A stretch of 64,000 nucleotides of DNA, taken from Halococcoides cellulosivorans (GTDB lineage: Archaea; Halobacteriota; Halobacteria; Halobacteriales; Haloarculaceae). The DNA lies in contig NZ_CP028858.1 in NCBI RefSeq assembly GCF_003058365.1, forward strand, positions 1,782,836 through 1,846,835. The letters are read 5' to 3'. The notes below the pieces were generated by a model. That model did not search any database, was not told the DNA's origin, and was given only the letters and a program-made list of their open reading frames with translations. The position numbers were made by a program, and so were the translations under genes. Shown here one piece after another: positions 51,472 to 60,481 of the stretch (position 1 is the stretch's first letter; every line of letters starts with the position of its first letter).

Positions 51472-52896
51472 TCAGAGCCGGTCGGGATCGACCTTGCAGT
51501 ACTCTCTGAGGATTGCGGTCGCGTAGCTTCCCTTGGGCAGCGCGAAGGATAGGGCAGGATCGTCGGCACTACTCACCGTCAGATCGGTCGCGACCCGGAT
51601 CGCACGTCGATCGCCCGTGGAGCCGAAGGGGTCGGGGCCCGCGAACTCGTCCGGTGCGAGATCGGCGTCGTCGAGGAGCGCCCGTTCGATGTCACCGGGC
51701 GCAGTGTCCGCCGCAGCGAGTTCGGTTGCGGTGCCGACCAGCGGATGGGTGACGACCGCGCGCCCGCGCTCGCAGTGGCGCTCGATCGTCGCGACGCGAT
51801 CCGAAGTCACCCGCTGGGTGCGAGCGGTGTCGGGGACGAACACGCCCTCGCGCTCGGTGCCAAAGGCGACCACGTCGCCGACGACCGGGCGATCGAACGG
51901 GAGGCCGCGCTCCAGGCGCGCCGACAGCATGCGATTGAACAGCCACGACTGGGCGGCGTGGACGTAGAGTCGCTGGAGGCTCTCGGGCGCGGTCTCGACC
52001 GCCGCCTGGAAGTCCGCGGGCGAGTCGGCGTCGCGCTCGCGACACCGCTGGAGCATCGCGCGCTCCTGGCCGAGATGGCCCGGCATCGCATCGAGTGCGC
52101 CCGCCCAGTCGGGGTCCTCGCCCGCGGCGAGACGCTCGAACGCCCGATCGGCGGTCTCGCGAGCGGCCTGGGTCCGCTCGGGTTCGCGCTCGCTGGGCCG
52201 GCCGACGACCGCGCGGACCGCGCCCTGCCAGTCGTCGCGGACGATCGCCAGTCCGACGCGATGGGTGATCGCACGGCGCGACCCGAACCGCTGCTGGCCG
52301 AACCAGTTCGGGACGGCGACGCGTGCCGTCCGAGTCGTATCGCTCGATTCGTCGGCGCTCGATTCCCCGTCCGATCCGTCCGCGTCAGTCCGCTCCGCTG
52401 CACCCGCGAACGCCGCTAACTCGTCGGTGATCGCCCCGACCCCGTCCGCGGCGTCCCGGACGACGATTTCGAAGCGGTTGCCCACCAGATCACCGAACAG
52501 GACGGGCCGACCGGTCCGGCCACAGACCGAGAGTTCCGCGTCGTCGATCGAGAGGTCGGCGACGGCGTCGGGGTCGGGGTCGCGAATCGAGAACAACTGT
52601 GTCGTGACGGCGTGGCGGTCTTTCGTCCCCGCCCAGGTGATCCGCTCGCGACTCATCTCCAGGCGGTCCGCAACCCGGCCCGCGAAGTCCGATGTCGCCC
52701 ACCCACGAAGCGTCGCGCGAACGACGACGTGCGGATACGCGCCCGGATCGGCGTCGATCGACTCGAAATCGACATCCTCGATCTCATCGACGCGGAAATC
52801 TTTAGGGGAATCGCGCAGGCGACCGCCGACGCCGTCGGTGTCGCTGACGTAGTAAGCGATCCCCACGCTGGCCTCGTGGGGGTGGGCTTCGCGCAT
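51472..52896 (-). CDS. truD: tRNA pseudouridine(13) synthase TruD
   Basis: 474 residues. Catalytic Asp93 is in WAGTKDRHA. NWFGQQRFGSRRAITH is the TruD insertion-domain motif. Archaeal TruD modifies U13, and U35 in pre-tRNA-Tyr in some species. Length is long for the family due to an acidic linker (~170-190, SDGESSADES). Convergent context with neighbours on the same strand. Confidence 0.92.
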   Translation of the reverse strand: MREAHPHEASVGIAYYVSDTDGVGGRLRDSPKDFRVDEIEDVDFESIDADPGAYPHVVVRATLRGWATSDFAGRVADRLEMSRERITWAGTKDRHAVTTQLFSIRDPDPDAVADLSIDDAELSVCGRTGRPVLFGDLVGNRFEIVVRDAADGVGAITDELAAFAGAAERTDADGSDGESSADESSDTTRTARVAVPNWFGQQRFGSRRAITHRVGLAIVRDDWQGAVRAVVGRPSEREPERTQAARETADRAFERLAAGEDPDWAGALDAMPGHLGQERAMLQRCRERDADSPADFQAAVETAPESLQRLYVHAAQSWLFNRMLSARLERGLPFDRPVVGDVVAFGTEREGVFVPDTARTQRVTSDRVATIERHCERGRAVVTHPLVGTATELAAADTAPGDIERALLDDADLAPDEFAGPDPFGSTGDRRAIRVATDLTVSSADDPALSFALPKGSYATAILREYCKVDPDRL

Positions 52897-52937
52897 TGCG
52901 AGGAAGAGAACGGGGACGCATTAGTCGCTGGCGAAGG

Positions 52938-53564
52938 TCAGCCGCTGAGCCATCGGTCCAGCATCTCGATTCCGGCCTCGATCGGTCCGTCGCGACCGTC
53001 CTGGAAGTCCACGCCGGCGATCGACGGCGGCTCCGGATCGTCCGAATCGTCGACGAGAGCGATCAGCAGTGAATACGGACCCAGCGGTTCGGGGCCGAAC
53101 GGTGGAGTCGTCTCGACGACCACCTGAATGCCATCGTCAGTCCGGTACAGCGTCCGCGGTGTGAGTTTCGATAGATCGCCCATCTTCTGGGCGAGCACCA
53201 GCGTCGTGCGCTCGAAGTCGATCTCATCGAGCCACAGTCTAAGGCGTGAGGAGTCCCTGTCGTTCGGCGGACTGAGATCGAGCCACGCCTCGGCTGTCGA
53301 TCGATCGGTGAACGTCTGGCTGTACGTTCCGAACGGCTGGTCCTCCGGGCCGCCGTCTGCGAACTGAGGCCGTTCGCCCGCGCGTCGCTCGCGGGCTGAC
53401 TCGACGAGGACATCACCCTCGGTCGAAAAGACCTCCAGTGAGAGGGACTCCACGTTGTTGCCAGGGTACGGCGTCGATCGGGCCCAGGCGACGGCCCCAC
53501 TGGCTGCGAGCAGCAACGACACCAGTCCAGTCAGAAGTCGACGACGTTTCACGGTCGCGTCCAC
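52938..53564 (-). CDS. Hypothetical exported protein
   Basis: 208 residues, MDATVKRRRLLTGLVSLLLAASGAVAWARSTPYPG. The start has KRRRLLTG followed by a hydrophobic stretch to ~28, a Tat-like signal peptide or anchor. The mature part SLSLEVFSTEGDVLVESARERRAGERPQF...IDFERTTLVLAQKMGDLSKLTPRTLYRTDDGIQVVVETTPPFGPEPLGPYSLLIALV is beta-rich and acidic. Not recognised; no operon. Confidence 0.6.
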   Translation of the reverse strand: MDATVKRRRLLTGLVSLLLAASGAVAWARSTPYPGNNVESLSLEVFSTEGDVLVESARERRAGERPQFADGGPEDQPFGTYSQTFTDRSTAEAWLDLSPPNDRDSSRLRLWLDEIDFERTTLVLAQKMGDLSKLTPRTLYRTDDGIQVVVETTPPFGPEPLGPYSLLIALVDDSDDPEPPSIAGVDFQDGRDGPIEAGIEMLDRWLSG

Positions 53565-53648
53565 CCCTGAGCGTCGACGATCATGCGTCGTCTAACGGGC
53601 GACAGTCTGACAAACGTTTCGAGTCGATGTCGTTTCACCGATCGCGTC

Positions 53649-53840
53649 TCACTCCGCCCGCTCCTCCGAGAGGTGTTCCCACACCTCCGCACAGCCACAG
53701 CCGTCCTCGACGTCGAGGTGATCGTCCACGCGCTCGGTCTCGGCGGCGCGCTCATCGACATCCTCGGCGCTCTCGCTCGCCGCGTCATAGTCGTCGGTCG
53801 GTTCCTCGTCTCGCCGCTCGGTCGTGACAGTCTCGGACAT
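53649..53840 (-). CDS. Small acidic CGC-containing protein
   Basis: 63 residues from ATG 53840, overlapping the FrhB-like stop by one base (TAATG). Very acidic, mostly disordered, with DGCGCAEVWEHLSEERAE at the end: two adjacent cysteines and an amphipathic helix. Probably works with the FrhB-like and sulfite reductase proteins, perhaps as a carrier or regulator. Unknown family. Confidence 0.6.
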   Translation of the reverse strand: MSETVTTERRDEEPTDDYDAASESAEDVDERAAETERVDDHLDVEDGCGCAEVWEHLSEERAE

Positions 53841-55165
53841 TAACACCACTCCTCGTACTGCTGAATCCGCGCCGGGTTGAACGCGACCGGCGCGCGGTCG
53901 GTGCCGTCGTAGGCCTCGCGGTGGGCGGCGTAGGGGATCCAGATCCCACCGTCGGGGTCGATCTCGCGTGGCGACTCGCGACGGGCGCGCTCGCGATTCC
54001 AGGTCGCGATCTGGGCGATCGGGCCCGTCTCTTCGATCGGGCGGGTGTCGAGGTCCGTCGCCGCGAGCGCGCGCTCGCCGCGCGCGGTCCGGACGAGCAC
54101 CGTCGACTCCTCGCGCTCGCTGCCGATCGTTCCGACCGCGATGTCCGCCGTGCGTCCGGTCGCGTCCCCGCATTCGAGACAGCCGTCGGGGATCGCACCC
54201 GCGACGCTATCGGCGGGTACCGATCGCTCCGTGCCGTCCGCGAGTTCGACTTTGAGCCCGTTGCCCACGAGATCCAGGCCCACGACGTCGCCGGGATCGA
54301 TCGCGTGAGCGCTCTGGAGGACGCCCGCGAGATGCTCCTGTTCGAGCGCCTGGGTACACCACAGCGAGATCCGCAGGTCGATCGCGTCGAGTGGCGGGTG
54401 CTCGTCGAACCGCGGGTCCCGATAGTCGCCGTCGCCCGCGAGCGCGGCGACGCCCTGGTGGACACACGGCGTGCCCACGAGGGCGAGTTTTGGGTCCTCG
54501 GGCAGGTCCGCCGTGGCGATCAGGTCCGGAACGGCGGCGAGCTGGAGGGGCTGATCGAACACCGTCCCACCGCTCGCGCGGGCCTCGGCGGGGTCGGTGA
54601 CGAGTTCGGGCGTGGGCGCGTCCAGCGGGGCGCCGCTCGCGACGACCGCACCGTCGATCTGGCCCGCCGCCAGCAGGTCGGCGAGCAGCGTGGAGACGAC
54701 CCCGCCGTGTTGACCCTCGCTCGACCCGCGCGCGGCGACGGCCGCGCGGACCGGGCCCGGCAGGTCGTCGGTCGGCGCGGCGGTCGCGGGCGCATCGCTC
54801 GTCTCAGTGGCGGAGGCGTCGCTCGGCGTCGCCGCGGACGACGCCCCAGGCAGCGCCTCGTAGCGCAGGCCCGCGCGCGGACAGGTGTCCCAGCAGCGCG
54901 AACAGCCAGTACACATCTTCACGAGCGTCGGCCGGCGATCAGAGTCGGCGATGCCGATCGAATCGGACGGGCAGGCACTCACACAGGCCGCACACCGGAC
55001 ACACCGGTCGGCCGCGATGACGGCCTCGTCGAGGTCGCGAAACCAGACCTTGTTCCGCGGCGGGTCGACGTCCCGTGTGGATTCGCGTGGATCCGCACCG
55101 ACGGATGGGACTCGCGGGCTGGCGTCGGACAGTGCGTCGGTCGTCGATGGGTTGGAGTCGGACAT
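53840..55165 (-). CDS. FrhB/FqoF-like coenzyme F420 oxidoreductase subunit
   Basis: 441 residues from ATG 55165 (MSDSNPSTTDAL). N-terminal two [4Fe-4S] motifs: CVRCAACVSACP (C55, C58, C61, C65) and CTGCSRCWDTCP (C85, C88, C91, C95). After an Ala/Thr linker (~105-135) comes the FrhB domain: GSSEGQHGGVVSTLLADLLAAGQIDGAVVA, ALVGTPCVHQGVAAL, RISLWCTQALEQEHLAGVL, and ECGDATGRTADIAVGTIGSE. FrhB domains bind FAD and oxidise F420H2. The start lies 2 bp after the stop of the rhodanese-SiR gene, so both are made together. Confidence 0.88.
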   Translation of the reverse strand: MSDSNPSTTDALSDASPRVPSVGADPRESTRDVDPPRNKVWFRDLDEAVIAADRCVRCAACVSACPSDSIGIADSDRRPTLVKMCTGCSRCWDTCPRAGLRYEALPGASSAATPSDASATETSDAPATAAPTDDLPGPVRAAVAARGSSEGQHGGVVSTLLADLLAAGQIDGAVVASGAPLDAPTPELVTDPAEARASGGTVFDQPLQLAAVPDLIATADLPEDPKLALVGTPCVHQGVAALAGDGDYRDPRFDEHPPLDAIDLRISLWCTQALEQEHLAGVLQSAHAIDPGDVVGLDLVGNGLKVELADGTERSVPADSVAGAIPDGCLECGDATGRTADIAVGTIGSEREESTVLVRTARGERALAATDLDTRPIEETGPIAQIATWNRERARRESPREIDPDGGIWIPYAAHREAYDGTDRAPVAFNPARIQQYEEWC

Positions 55166-55167
55166 GA

Positions 55168-57507
55168 TCAGTCGGCAGTGGGTTCGGCGACGGTGGTCGG
55201 ATCGGCGATACTCGCGAGTTCGGCGGCGGGCGTCTCGCGGACGAACGCCTCGATCGAATCGCCCTCGCGGTCGGCGGCCTCGATCACCCGCGCGATCGCT
55301 TCGGGGCCGTCTTCGATCGGGATGCGCCCACAGAGCCAGCGGGCGAACTCCTGGTTGGCGGGATCGCCCCCGACGGCCAGGTCGACCGCCGGGTGGGGGA
55401 CCGGGTCCGTCTCGTCGCGACGGGTCTCGCCGCGCAGGCCGACGTCGGCCAACTGTGGCTGGGCACACGAGGCGATACAGCCGCTGAGCGCGACCCGGAC
55501 GCGATCGAAGCAGACGTCGAGGGTGGCGTCCAACTCGCGGGCCCACCGCCAGGCCCGAGCCTTGGTCTCGACGAGCGCGTACGTACAGTACTCCCGCCCC
55601 GTACAGGTGACCATCCCGCGGGTGACCGGGCCGGGATCGGGGCTGTAGGCCTCCAGGGGCTCACTCGCCCGGAGAGCGTCGACCCGATCGCCAGGCACGT
55701 CCGCGACCAGGAGGTTCTGGTTGTGCGTGATCCGCAGGTCGCCGCTGCCGTACTCGGCGGCCAGATCGGCGATCGCGGCGAGATCAGATCCGCCGATGCG
55801 CCCGACCGGGACGGCCAGCCCGACCATGGAGCGGCCGTCCCCCTGTTCGTGGACGCCGACGTGATCGCGGCGGACGCCCTCGCGGAGGTCCGTGCCCGCC
55901 GATTCGAGGGAGCCGTCGTAGTGGCGGTCGAGTTCGTCGCGGAAGGTGTCGACGCCCCACTGCTCGACCAGGAATCGGAGGCGGTTCACCGCGGTGTCGA
56001 GATAGCTCCCCTGCGCGACGAACAGGTCCGCCGTCGCCGCGACGATATCGACGACCCGCTCTGGCTCGACGAACACGTCGAGCGGGTCCGCGAAGCGGGG
56101 GCTATCGGAGAGTCCGCCGCCCGCGTGGACGTTGAAGCCCAGGCGACCGTCCTTTTTCGCGGGCGTGAAGCCCAGATCGTTGATCCCCGGGCGCGCGCTG
56201 ACCTGGCGCGATCCCGCGACGCTGACCTTGAGTTTGCGAGGCAGGTTCGCATAGCGTGTGTCGGCCTCGAAGTACTCGGTGACGGCCTCCGCGACCGGCC
56301 GGGTGTCGATCACCTCGTCGGGAGCGAGACCAGCCGCGGGGTTGGCGACGACGTTGCGCACCGAGTTCCCCCCGGACTGGTACGTCGAGACGCCGACCGC
56401 CGAGAGGCGATCCCAGATCGCCGGAATGTCGCCCATCTCGATCCAGTGGTACTGGATCCCCTGCCGGGTCGTCAAATCGAGATAGCCACCGTCGAACGGG
56501 CCGGCGTCGTGACTCGCGGGCGGGACCGCGTATTCCTCGGCGATCGCCCCGAGTGTGCGGGCCTGGTCGGCGGTGACCAGTCCGCCCGGAAGCTTCGTCC
56601 GGAACATGTGGTGCTCGCCGCCCTGCTTCTGGTCGTAGATCCCGACGAGTTTGAGTTTGCTCGCGGAGTGCTCGCCCAGCGCGTCGTGGACCGCCCGCGT
56701 CCCCTCGCTGGCGTGTTCGCGGACGATCCGCTCGATCTCGGTGGGGTCCCACGTGGGCGCGGCGGCCTGCAGCCAGTCACGAAGACTGCCTTCGTAGAAA
56801 ATAGCGTCGCCGTAGCCCGCGTCGAGCAAGGCGACGAGGACGAGACTCAGGCGTCGCGCCGTGTTACAATAGAGGACGATATCCGTGTCCGGATCGAGAC
56901 CGACGGCCTCGAACACCGCCGCGCGCTCGTCGGGCGGGCGGACCGACCCTTCGGAGAGCAGGCGCTCGACGTCACAGTGGATCGCCCCCGGGATGTGGCC
57001 CTGATCGTACTCGGTCGCGGTCCGGGTGTCGAGGAGGATCGCCTCACCCTCGCTGGCGGCTTCGACCGCGCTGCGATCGGCCAGCAGCGGAGAATCGTAA
57101 TCGGTCGACTCGTAGGTCGCTGGATCCGAATCGACGCTCTCGGTCGTCAGATCGACCGCGCGAGCGAGCGATTCCACGTCGTGACCGACCAGTCCGAGGT
57201 CGGCGTCGTGGCCGAGGACAGCGAGGGTCACCAGGAATCGTGCGGCGTTGGCCGGGTCCGCGCCGTAGGCGATCACTGGCGTCGAGCGGTCGATTCCCGC
57301 CGCTCCGAGCGCGTCGGTGATCGCGTCGGGGTCGGGGAGCATTCCGGGCGCGAAGCCCGTCGGATCGCGATACACGTCGGGTGGAATCGAGACTGCGTCA
57401 GGCACGTGGCCCACGTCGTGATAGGCCGCGGCCTCGCGAACGTCGACCACGACGGCGTCCGATCCCCCCAGAGTCTCGGGTGAGACGAATTGGATCTGTT
57501 GCATCAC
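55168..57507 (-). CDS. Tandem rhodanese-siroheme sulfite/nitrite reductase fusion
   Basis: 779 residues. Residues 1-120: a first rhodanese domain whose active-site loop reads VIAYGAD, with no Cys (Tyr81 instead), so inactive. Residues ~140-250: a second rhodanese domain with Cys214 in VLYCNTARR, likely active; this inactive-active order is usual for tandem thiosulfate sulfurtransferases. Residues ~260-760: NiR/SiR reductase with half-domain motifs and the Fe-S/siroheme cysteines C635, C641 (TCTGREYC) and C677, C681 (SGCIASC). Predicted to reduce sulfite (or nitrite), using electrons from the adjacent FrhB-like F420H2 oxidase, and perhaps handle sulfane sulfur. First gene of a three-gene unit. 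Confidence 0.9.
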   Translation of the reverse strand: MMQQIQFVSPETLGGSDAVVVDVREAAAYHDVGHVPDAVSIPPDVYRDPTGFAPGMLPDPDAITDALGAAGIDRSTPVIAYGADPANAARFLVTLAVLGHDADLGLVGHDVESLARAVDLTTESVDSDPATYESTDYDSPLLADRSAVEAASEGEAILLDTRTATEYDQGHIPGAIHCDVERLLSEGSVRPPDERAAVFEAVGLDPDTDIVLYCNTARRLSLVLVALLDAGYGDAIFYEGSLRDWLQAAAPTWDPTEIERIVREHASEGTRAVHDALGEHSASKLKLVGIYDQKQGGEHHMFRTKLPGGLVTADQARTLGAIAEEYAVPPASHDAGPFDGGYLDLTTRQGIQYHWIEMGDIPAIWDRLSAVGVSTYQSGGNSVRNVVANPAAGLAPDEVIDTRPVAEAVTEYFEADTRYANLPRKLKVSVAGSRQVSARPGINDLGFTPAKKDGRLGFNVHAGGGLSDSPRFADPLDVFVEPERVVDIVAATADLFVAQGSYLDTAVNRLRFLVEQWGVDTFRDELDRHYDGSLESAGTDLREGVRRDHVGVHEQGDGRSMVGLAVPVGRIGGSDLAAIADLAAEYGSGDLRITHNQNLLVADVPGDRVDALRASEPLEAYSPDPGPVTRGMVTCTGREYCTYALVETKARAWRWARELDATLDVCFDRVRVALSGCIASCAQPQLADVGLRGETRRDETDPVPHPAVDLAVGGDPANQEFARWLCGRIPIEDGPEAIARVIEAADREGDSIEAFVRETPAAELASIADPTTVAEPTAD

Positions 57508-57851
57508 ACAGTCCTCGACGCCCCCACGACATACCCCGTCCGCCCCTCCGCAACGTTGCCTCAGTTCGTGACGAAACGATTAGACAGAAGTCACAGCGTG
57601 CCACCAGATACGCCCACAAAGGAGGGCGCATACTGGACATACATCCACGAGACAGGATAGCACACGAAGAGTGAGGGCCTTTTCCACCCCCAATACTGCG
57701 GCGGTTCAAATAGGACCGGATGCGGAGGGGGACGTGTGACCGGCGGACTGCAGTCGAGGGTCTCGCCCGTCCCGGCAGGCGTTGCCGACACTGGTGACGC
57801 AGATCACCGCCAGCCGGTGCGATTAGGTATCCCCGGCCCCCAGGGTGAGGC
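57508..57851. other. Intergenic region between divergent genes; no gene seen
   Basis: 344 bp. On the minus strand a stretch around 57565-57585 (TCTAATCGTTTCGTC) may hold the promoter of the SiR operon. On the plus strand a GC-rich run and TTCAAATAGG near 57706 could serve the J-domain gene. Small frames here have no supported product. Confidence 0.4.
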
Positions 57852-58715
57852 GTGCCGACGCTGTACGAGGTGCTCGACGTGGACCGGGACGCCGACCGGA
57901 CGCACATCAAGTCCGCGTTCCGCGACCGCGTGAAGGCCGTCCACCCCGATCACAGCGACCATCCCGACGCTCGCGACGCTTTCGAGCGGGTCTACACCGC
58001 CAAAGAGGTGCTGACCGACCCCGCCGAGCGCGAACGCTACGACACGATGGGCCACGCCGACTACATCCGCCAGCACGAGGACCCAGCGCTCTGGGAGGTC
58101 GACGAGACGCCCGCGGGGTCGACGGCGAAGGGGTCGACCCACCGATCGCGAACGACGGGATCGACCCAGGCGACGCGCGGGCAGACACAGACCAGCGCCA
58201 CGACCGCTGGAACCGGACCGGCCTCCGGACAAGCGAACGGACACTCGCGCTCGCGACACCGGCGCTCGCGCAACCGGTACGCACGCCGCGAGAGCGTCGT
58301 CGACGAAGACGTCTCCTGGGCCGACGGCCAGGGCACCTGGACGGCCCGCCAGTCGGTCCCGGCCTCGCCGGCCGCCGGGCGGCGGACGGACCTCCGTCGG
58401 ATCGTCGGCAGCACACAGTCACTCGTCATCGCGGGCGCGCTCGCACTGTTCTATCCGGCCATCGCACTCGGGGCGTTCACACCGGCTTTTCCGCTGGTGT
58501 TCAACGCGATGGTGCTCGTCTGTCTGATCGTCATCGCGACCTATTTGCTCGCCATCCCGGAGTTCGGACTGGCGATCTTCGGTGGGTGGGGCGTCCTCGG
58601 CGGGATCGGCCTCCTGCTCGTCGGCCCGACGCTCCCGCTGGCGATCGGCTACCTGCTCTCGACGTGGGTGCCCGCAGGCCTCGCGCTGTTGACGATGGCC
58701 GTGATCCGGTACTAG
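57852..58715 (+). CDS. Membrane-anchored J-domain protein
   Basis: 287 residues, starting at GTG 57852 (MPTLYEVLDVDRDADRTHI). J domain at ~1-65 with HPD in VKAVHPDHSDHPD, which stimulates Hsp70 ATPase. A Thr/Ser/Arg-rich linker (~95-185) follows, then four hydrophobic segments (LVIAGALALFYPAIALGAFTPAF; LVFNAMVLVCLIVIATYLLAI; FGGWGVLGGIGLLLVGPTL; LAIGYLLSTWVPAGLALLTMAVI). No zinc-finger or C-terminal DnaJ domains. Likely recruits DnaK to the membrane. The stop overlaps that of menD on the other strand by 4 bp. Confidence 0.85.
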   Translation: MPTLYEVLDVDRDADRTHIKSAFRDRVKAVHPDHSDHPDARDAFERVYTAKEVLTDPAERERYDTMGHADYIRQHEDPALWEVDETPAGSTAKGSTHRSRTTGSTQATRGQTQTSATTAGTGPASGQANGHSRSRHRRSRNRYARRESVVDEDVSWADGQGTWTARQSVPASPAAGRRTDLRRIVGSTQSLVIAGALALFYPAIALGAFTPAFPLVFNAMVLVCLIVIATYLLAIPEFGLAIFGGWGVLGGIGLLLVGPTLPLAIGYLLSTWVPAGLALLTMAVIRY

Positions 58716-60481
58716 CGCTCGTCCGGAAACTCCCAATCGACCGCGCGGGCGACCTGCTCGGTGACGTCGGCCCGCCAGTCGTGACTGTCGGCCCCACGGA
58801 GGTCACACTCGACGATCGACACCCCGCCGACCGCCACGGTATCGGTGAGCGCGCGCTCGACGGCCACCCGGTCGTCGACCGACCGATAGTCCAGATCGTA
58901 CATCGCGGCAGCGTCCCCGAAGGTGCGGCCGTGTGGGGCCCGGAAATACTCCTCGAAGGCCTCGAAGTCCGCGATCGGCAGTTCCTCGAAGATCCCCCCG
59001 CCGTCGTCGTTGAGCACGACGATCGTCGCCGGGCCGTCGATCCGGTCGGCGGCGATCAAGCCGCCGATGTCGTGGAGCGCGGACTGATCACCGACGATCG
59101 TGACCACGGGTCCCTCGGCGTCGGCGATCCCGAGTGCGGTGCTCGTCAGGCCGTCGATGCCGCTGACGCCGCGATTGCCGTGGACCGTGAGCGTGCGGTC
59201 GGCGGGCGCACCGAACCGGTCGAGATCGCGGACGGGCATGCTGTTGCCCGCGAACAGCGTCGTCCCGTCGGGAACGCTTGCGGCGATGGCGCGGACGACC
59301 GCGCCTTTCGTCCACGCGTCGTGGCAGGCGGCCCCGATCGTCGCCCAGTAGTCGTCGGCCGCCCGTCGGACGCTCTCGACCCAGGGATCGGCGGGCCGAC
59401 GGTCTCCGTCGGGACTCGGTTCGAGACGGTCGGCCACCCGATCGACGAGCACCGTCGGGTCCGCGCCGACGACGTGGCCCGCGTGGAAGGTCGCCTCGCG
59501 GTACTCACGAGCGGGATCGACCAGGAACTGTCTCGGATCGGCGGCGGCCAACCGCTCCCGGAGCGGCTTCGAGGTCGGGGACAGTCCGAACCGGACGACG
59601 ACGTCCGGCGCGGGCGCGTCGAGTGTGGCATACAGTCCGTCGTAGGCACCGATGGCCTCGGAATTTCCGAAGCGGTGCCCCGAGAGTGGATCCGCGAAGA
59701 TCGGTGCGCCCGCACGGTCGGCGAGGCGGACGAGCGGATCGCGATCGGGCACCGGCGGGCCACGCGGCCCGACGATCAGCGCGGGCCGGTCGGCGTCTGC
59801 GAGCGCGCTCGCGACGCGGTCGACGGTCGCGCGACGCGGCACGCTCACGCCCCGCTCGACACGAACCATCGGGCCGTCGCGGCCCGCCGCACCGATCGGT
59901 GCGCGCTCGGCCAGATTGTCGGGGACGCTCCCGTCAGGGGTCGGCTCCAGGGGCTTGCTGAAGGGGACGTTGAGGTGGACGGGACCCGCGGGCGGGCCAC
60001 GCGCGGCGTCGATTGCCCGAGCGACGGTCACCCGCAGCGAACGCAGGCGCCGCGATTCGGGCGCGGGTTCGGGCAGCGTCCGGTCGAAGCGGGGCGCGCC
60101 GGCGAACACGCCCGCCTGCTCGGTGGTCTGGTTCGCACCGCTATCGAGCAGTTCGGGCGGGCGATCGGCGGTGAGGACGACCAGCGGGACGCGGCCCTCG
60201 TCGGCTTCCATCACCGCCGGGTGGCAGTTCGCGACGGCCGTCCCCGACGTCGTGACGACGGCGGTCGGGTCGCCGGTCGCCCGGCCCTGCCCGAGCGCGA
60301 GAAACGCCGCGGAGCGCTCGTCGGGGTGGACCACGGTGTCGATCCCGTCGTGATCGGCCAGTGCGCAGACGAGCGGCGTCGACCGACTCCCGGGCGCGAT
60401 CACGGCCCGTTCGATCCCCGCCGCGACGCACTCCTCGACGGTCGTCGCGGCCCACAGCGCGGTCCGGTTGGGCGCGGTCAT
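58712..60481 (-). CDS. menD: MenD, SEPHCHC synthase
   Basis: 589 residues from ATG 60481 (MTAPNRTALWAATTVEECV); a longer frame is open upstream. ThDP enzyme: APGSRSTPLVCAL, HPDERSAAFLALGQGRATG, TTSGTAVANCHPAVMEAD with Glu for ThDP, and VGDQSALHDIGGLIAADRIDGPATIVVLNDDGGGIFEELP, the GDx...NDDGG ThDP-Mg motif. Condenses isochorismate and 2-oxoglutarate in menaquinone synthesis. Overlaps menF by 4 bp. Confidence 0.94.
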   Translation of the reverse strand: MTAPNRTALWAATTVEECVAAGIERAVIAPGSRSTPLVCALADHDGIDTVVHPDERSAAFLALGQGRATGDPTAVVTTSGTAVANCHPAVMEADEGRVPLVVLTADRPPELLDSGANQTTEQAGVFAGAPRFDRTLPEPAPESRRLRSLRVTVARAIDAARGPPAGPVHLNVPFSKPLEPTPDGSVPDNLAERAPIGAAGRDGPMVRVERGVSVPRRATVDRVASALADADRPALIVGPRGPPVPDRDPLVRLADRAGAPIFADPLSGHRFGNSEAIGAYDGLYATLDAPAPDVVVRFGLSPTSKPLRERLAAADPRQFLVDPAREYREATFHAGHVVGADPTVLVDRVADRLEPSPDGDRRPADPWVESVRRAADDYWATIGAACHDAWTKGAVVRAIAASVPDGTTLFAGNSMPVRDLDRFGAPADRTLTVHGNRGVSGIDGLTSTALGIADAEGPVVTIVGDQSALHDIGGLIAADRIDGPATIVVLNDDGGGIFEELPIADFEAFEEYFRAPHGRTFGDAAAMYDLDYRSVDDRVAVERALTDTVAVGGVSIVECDLRGADSHDWRADVTEQVARAVDWEFPDER

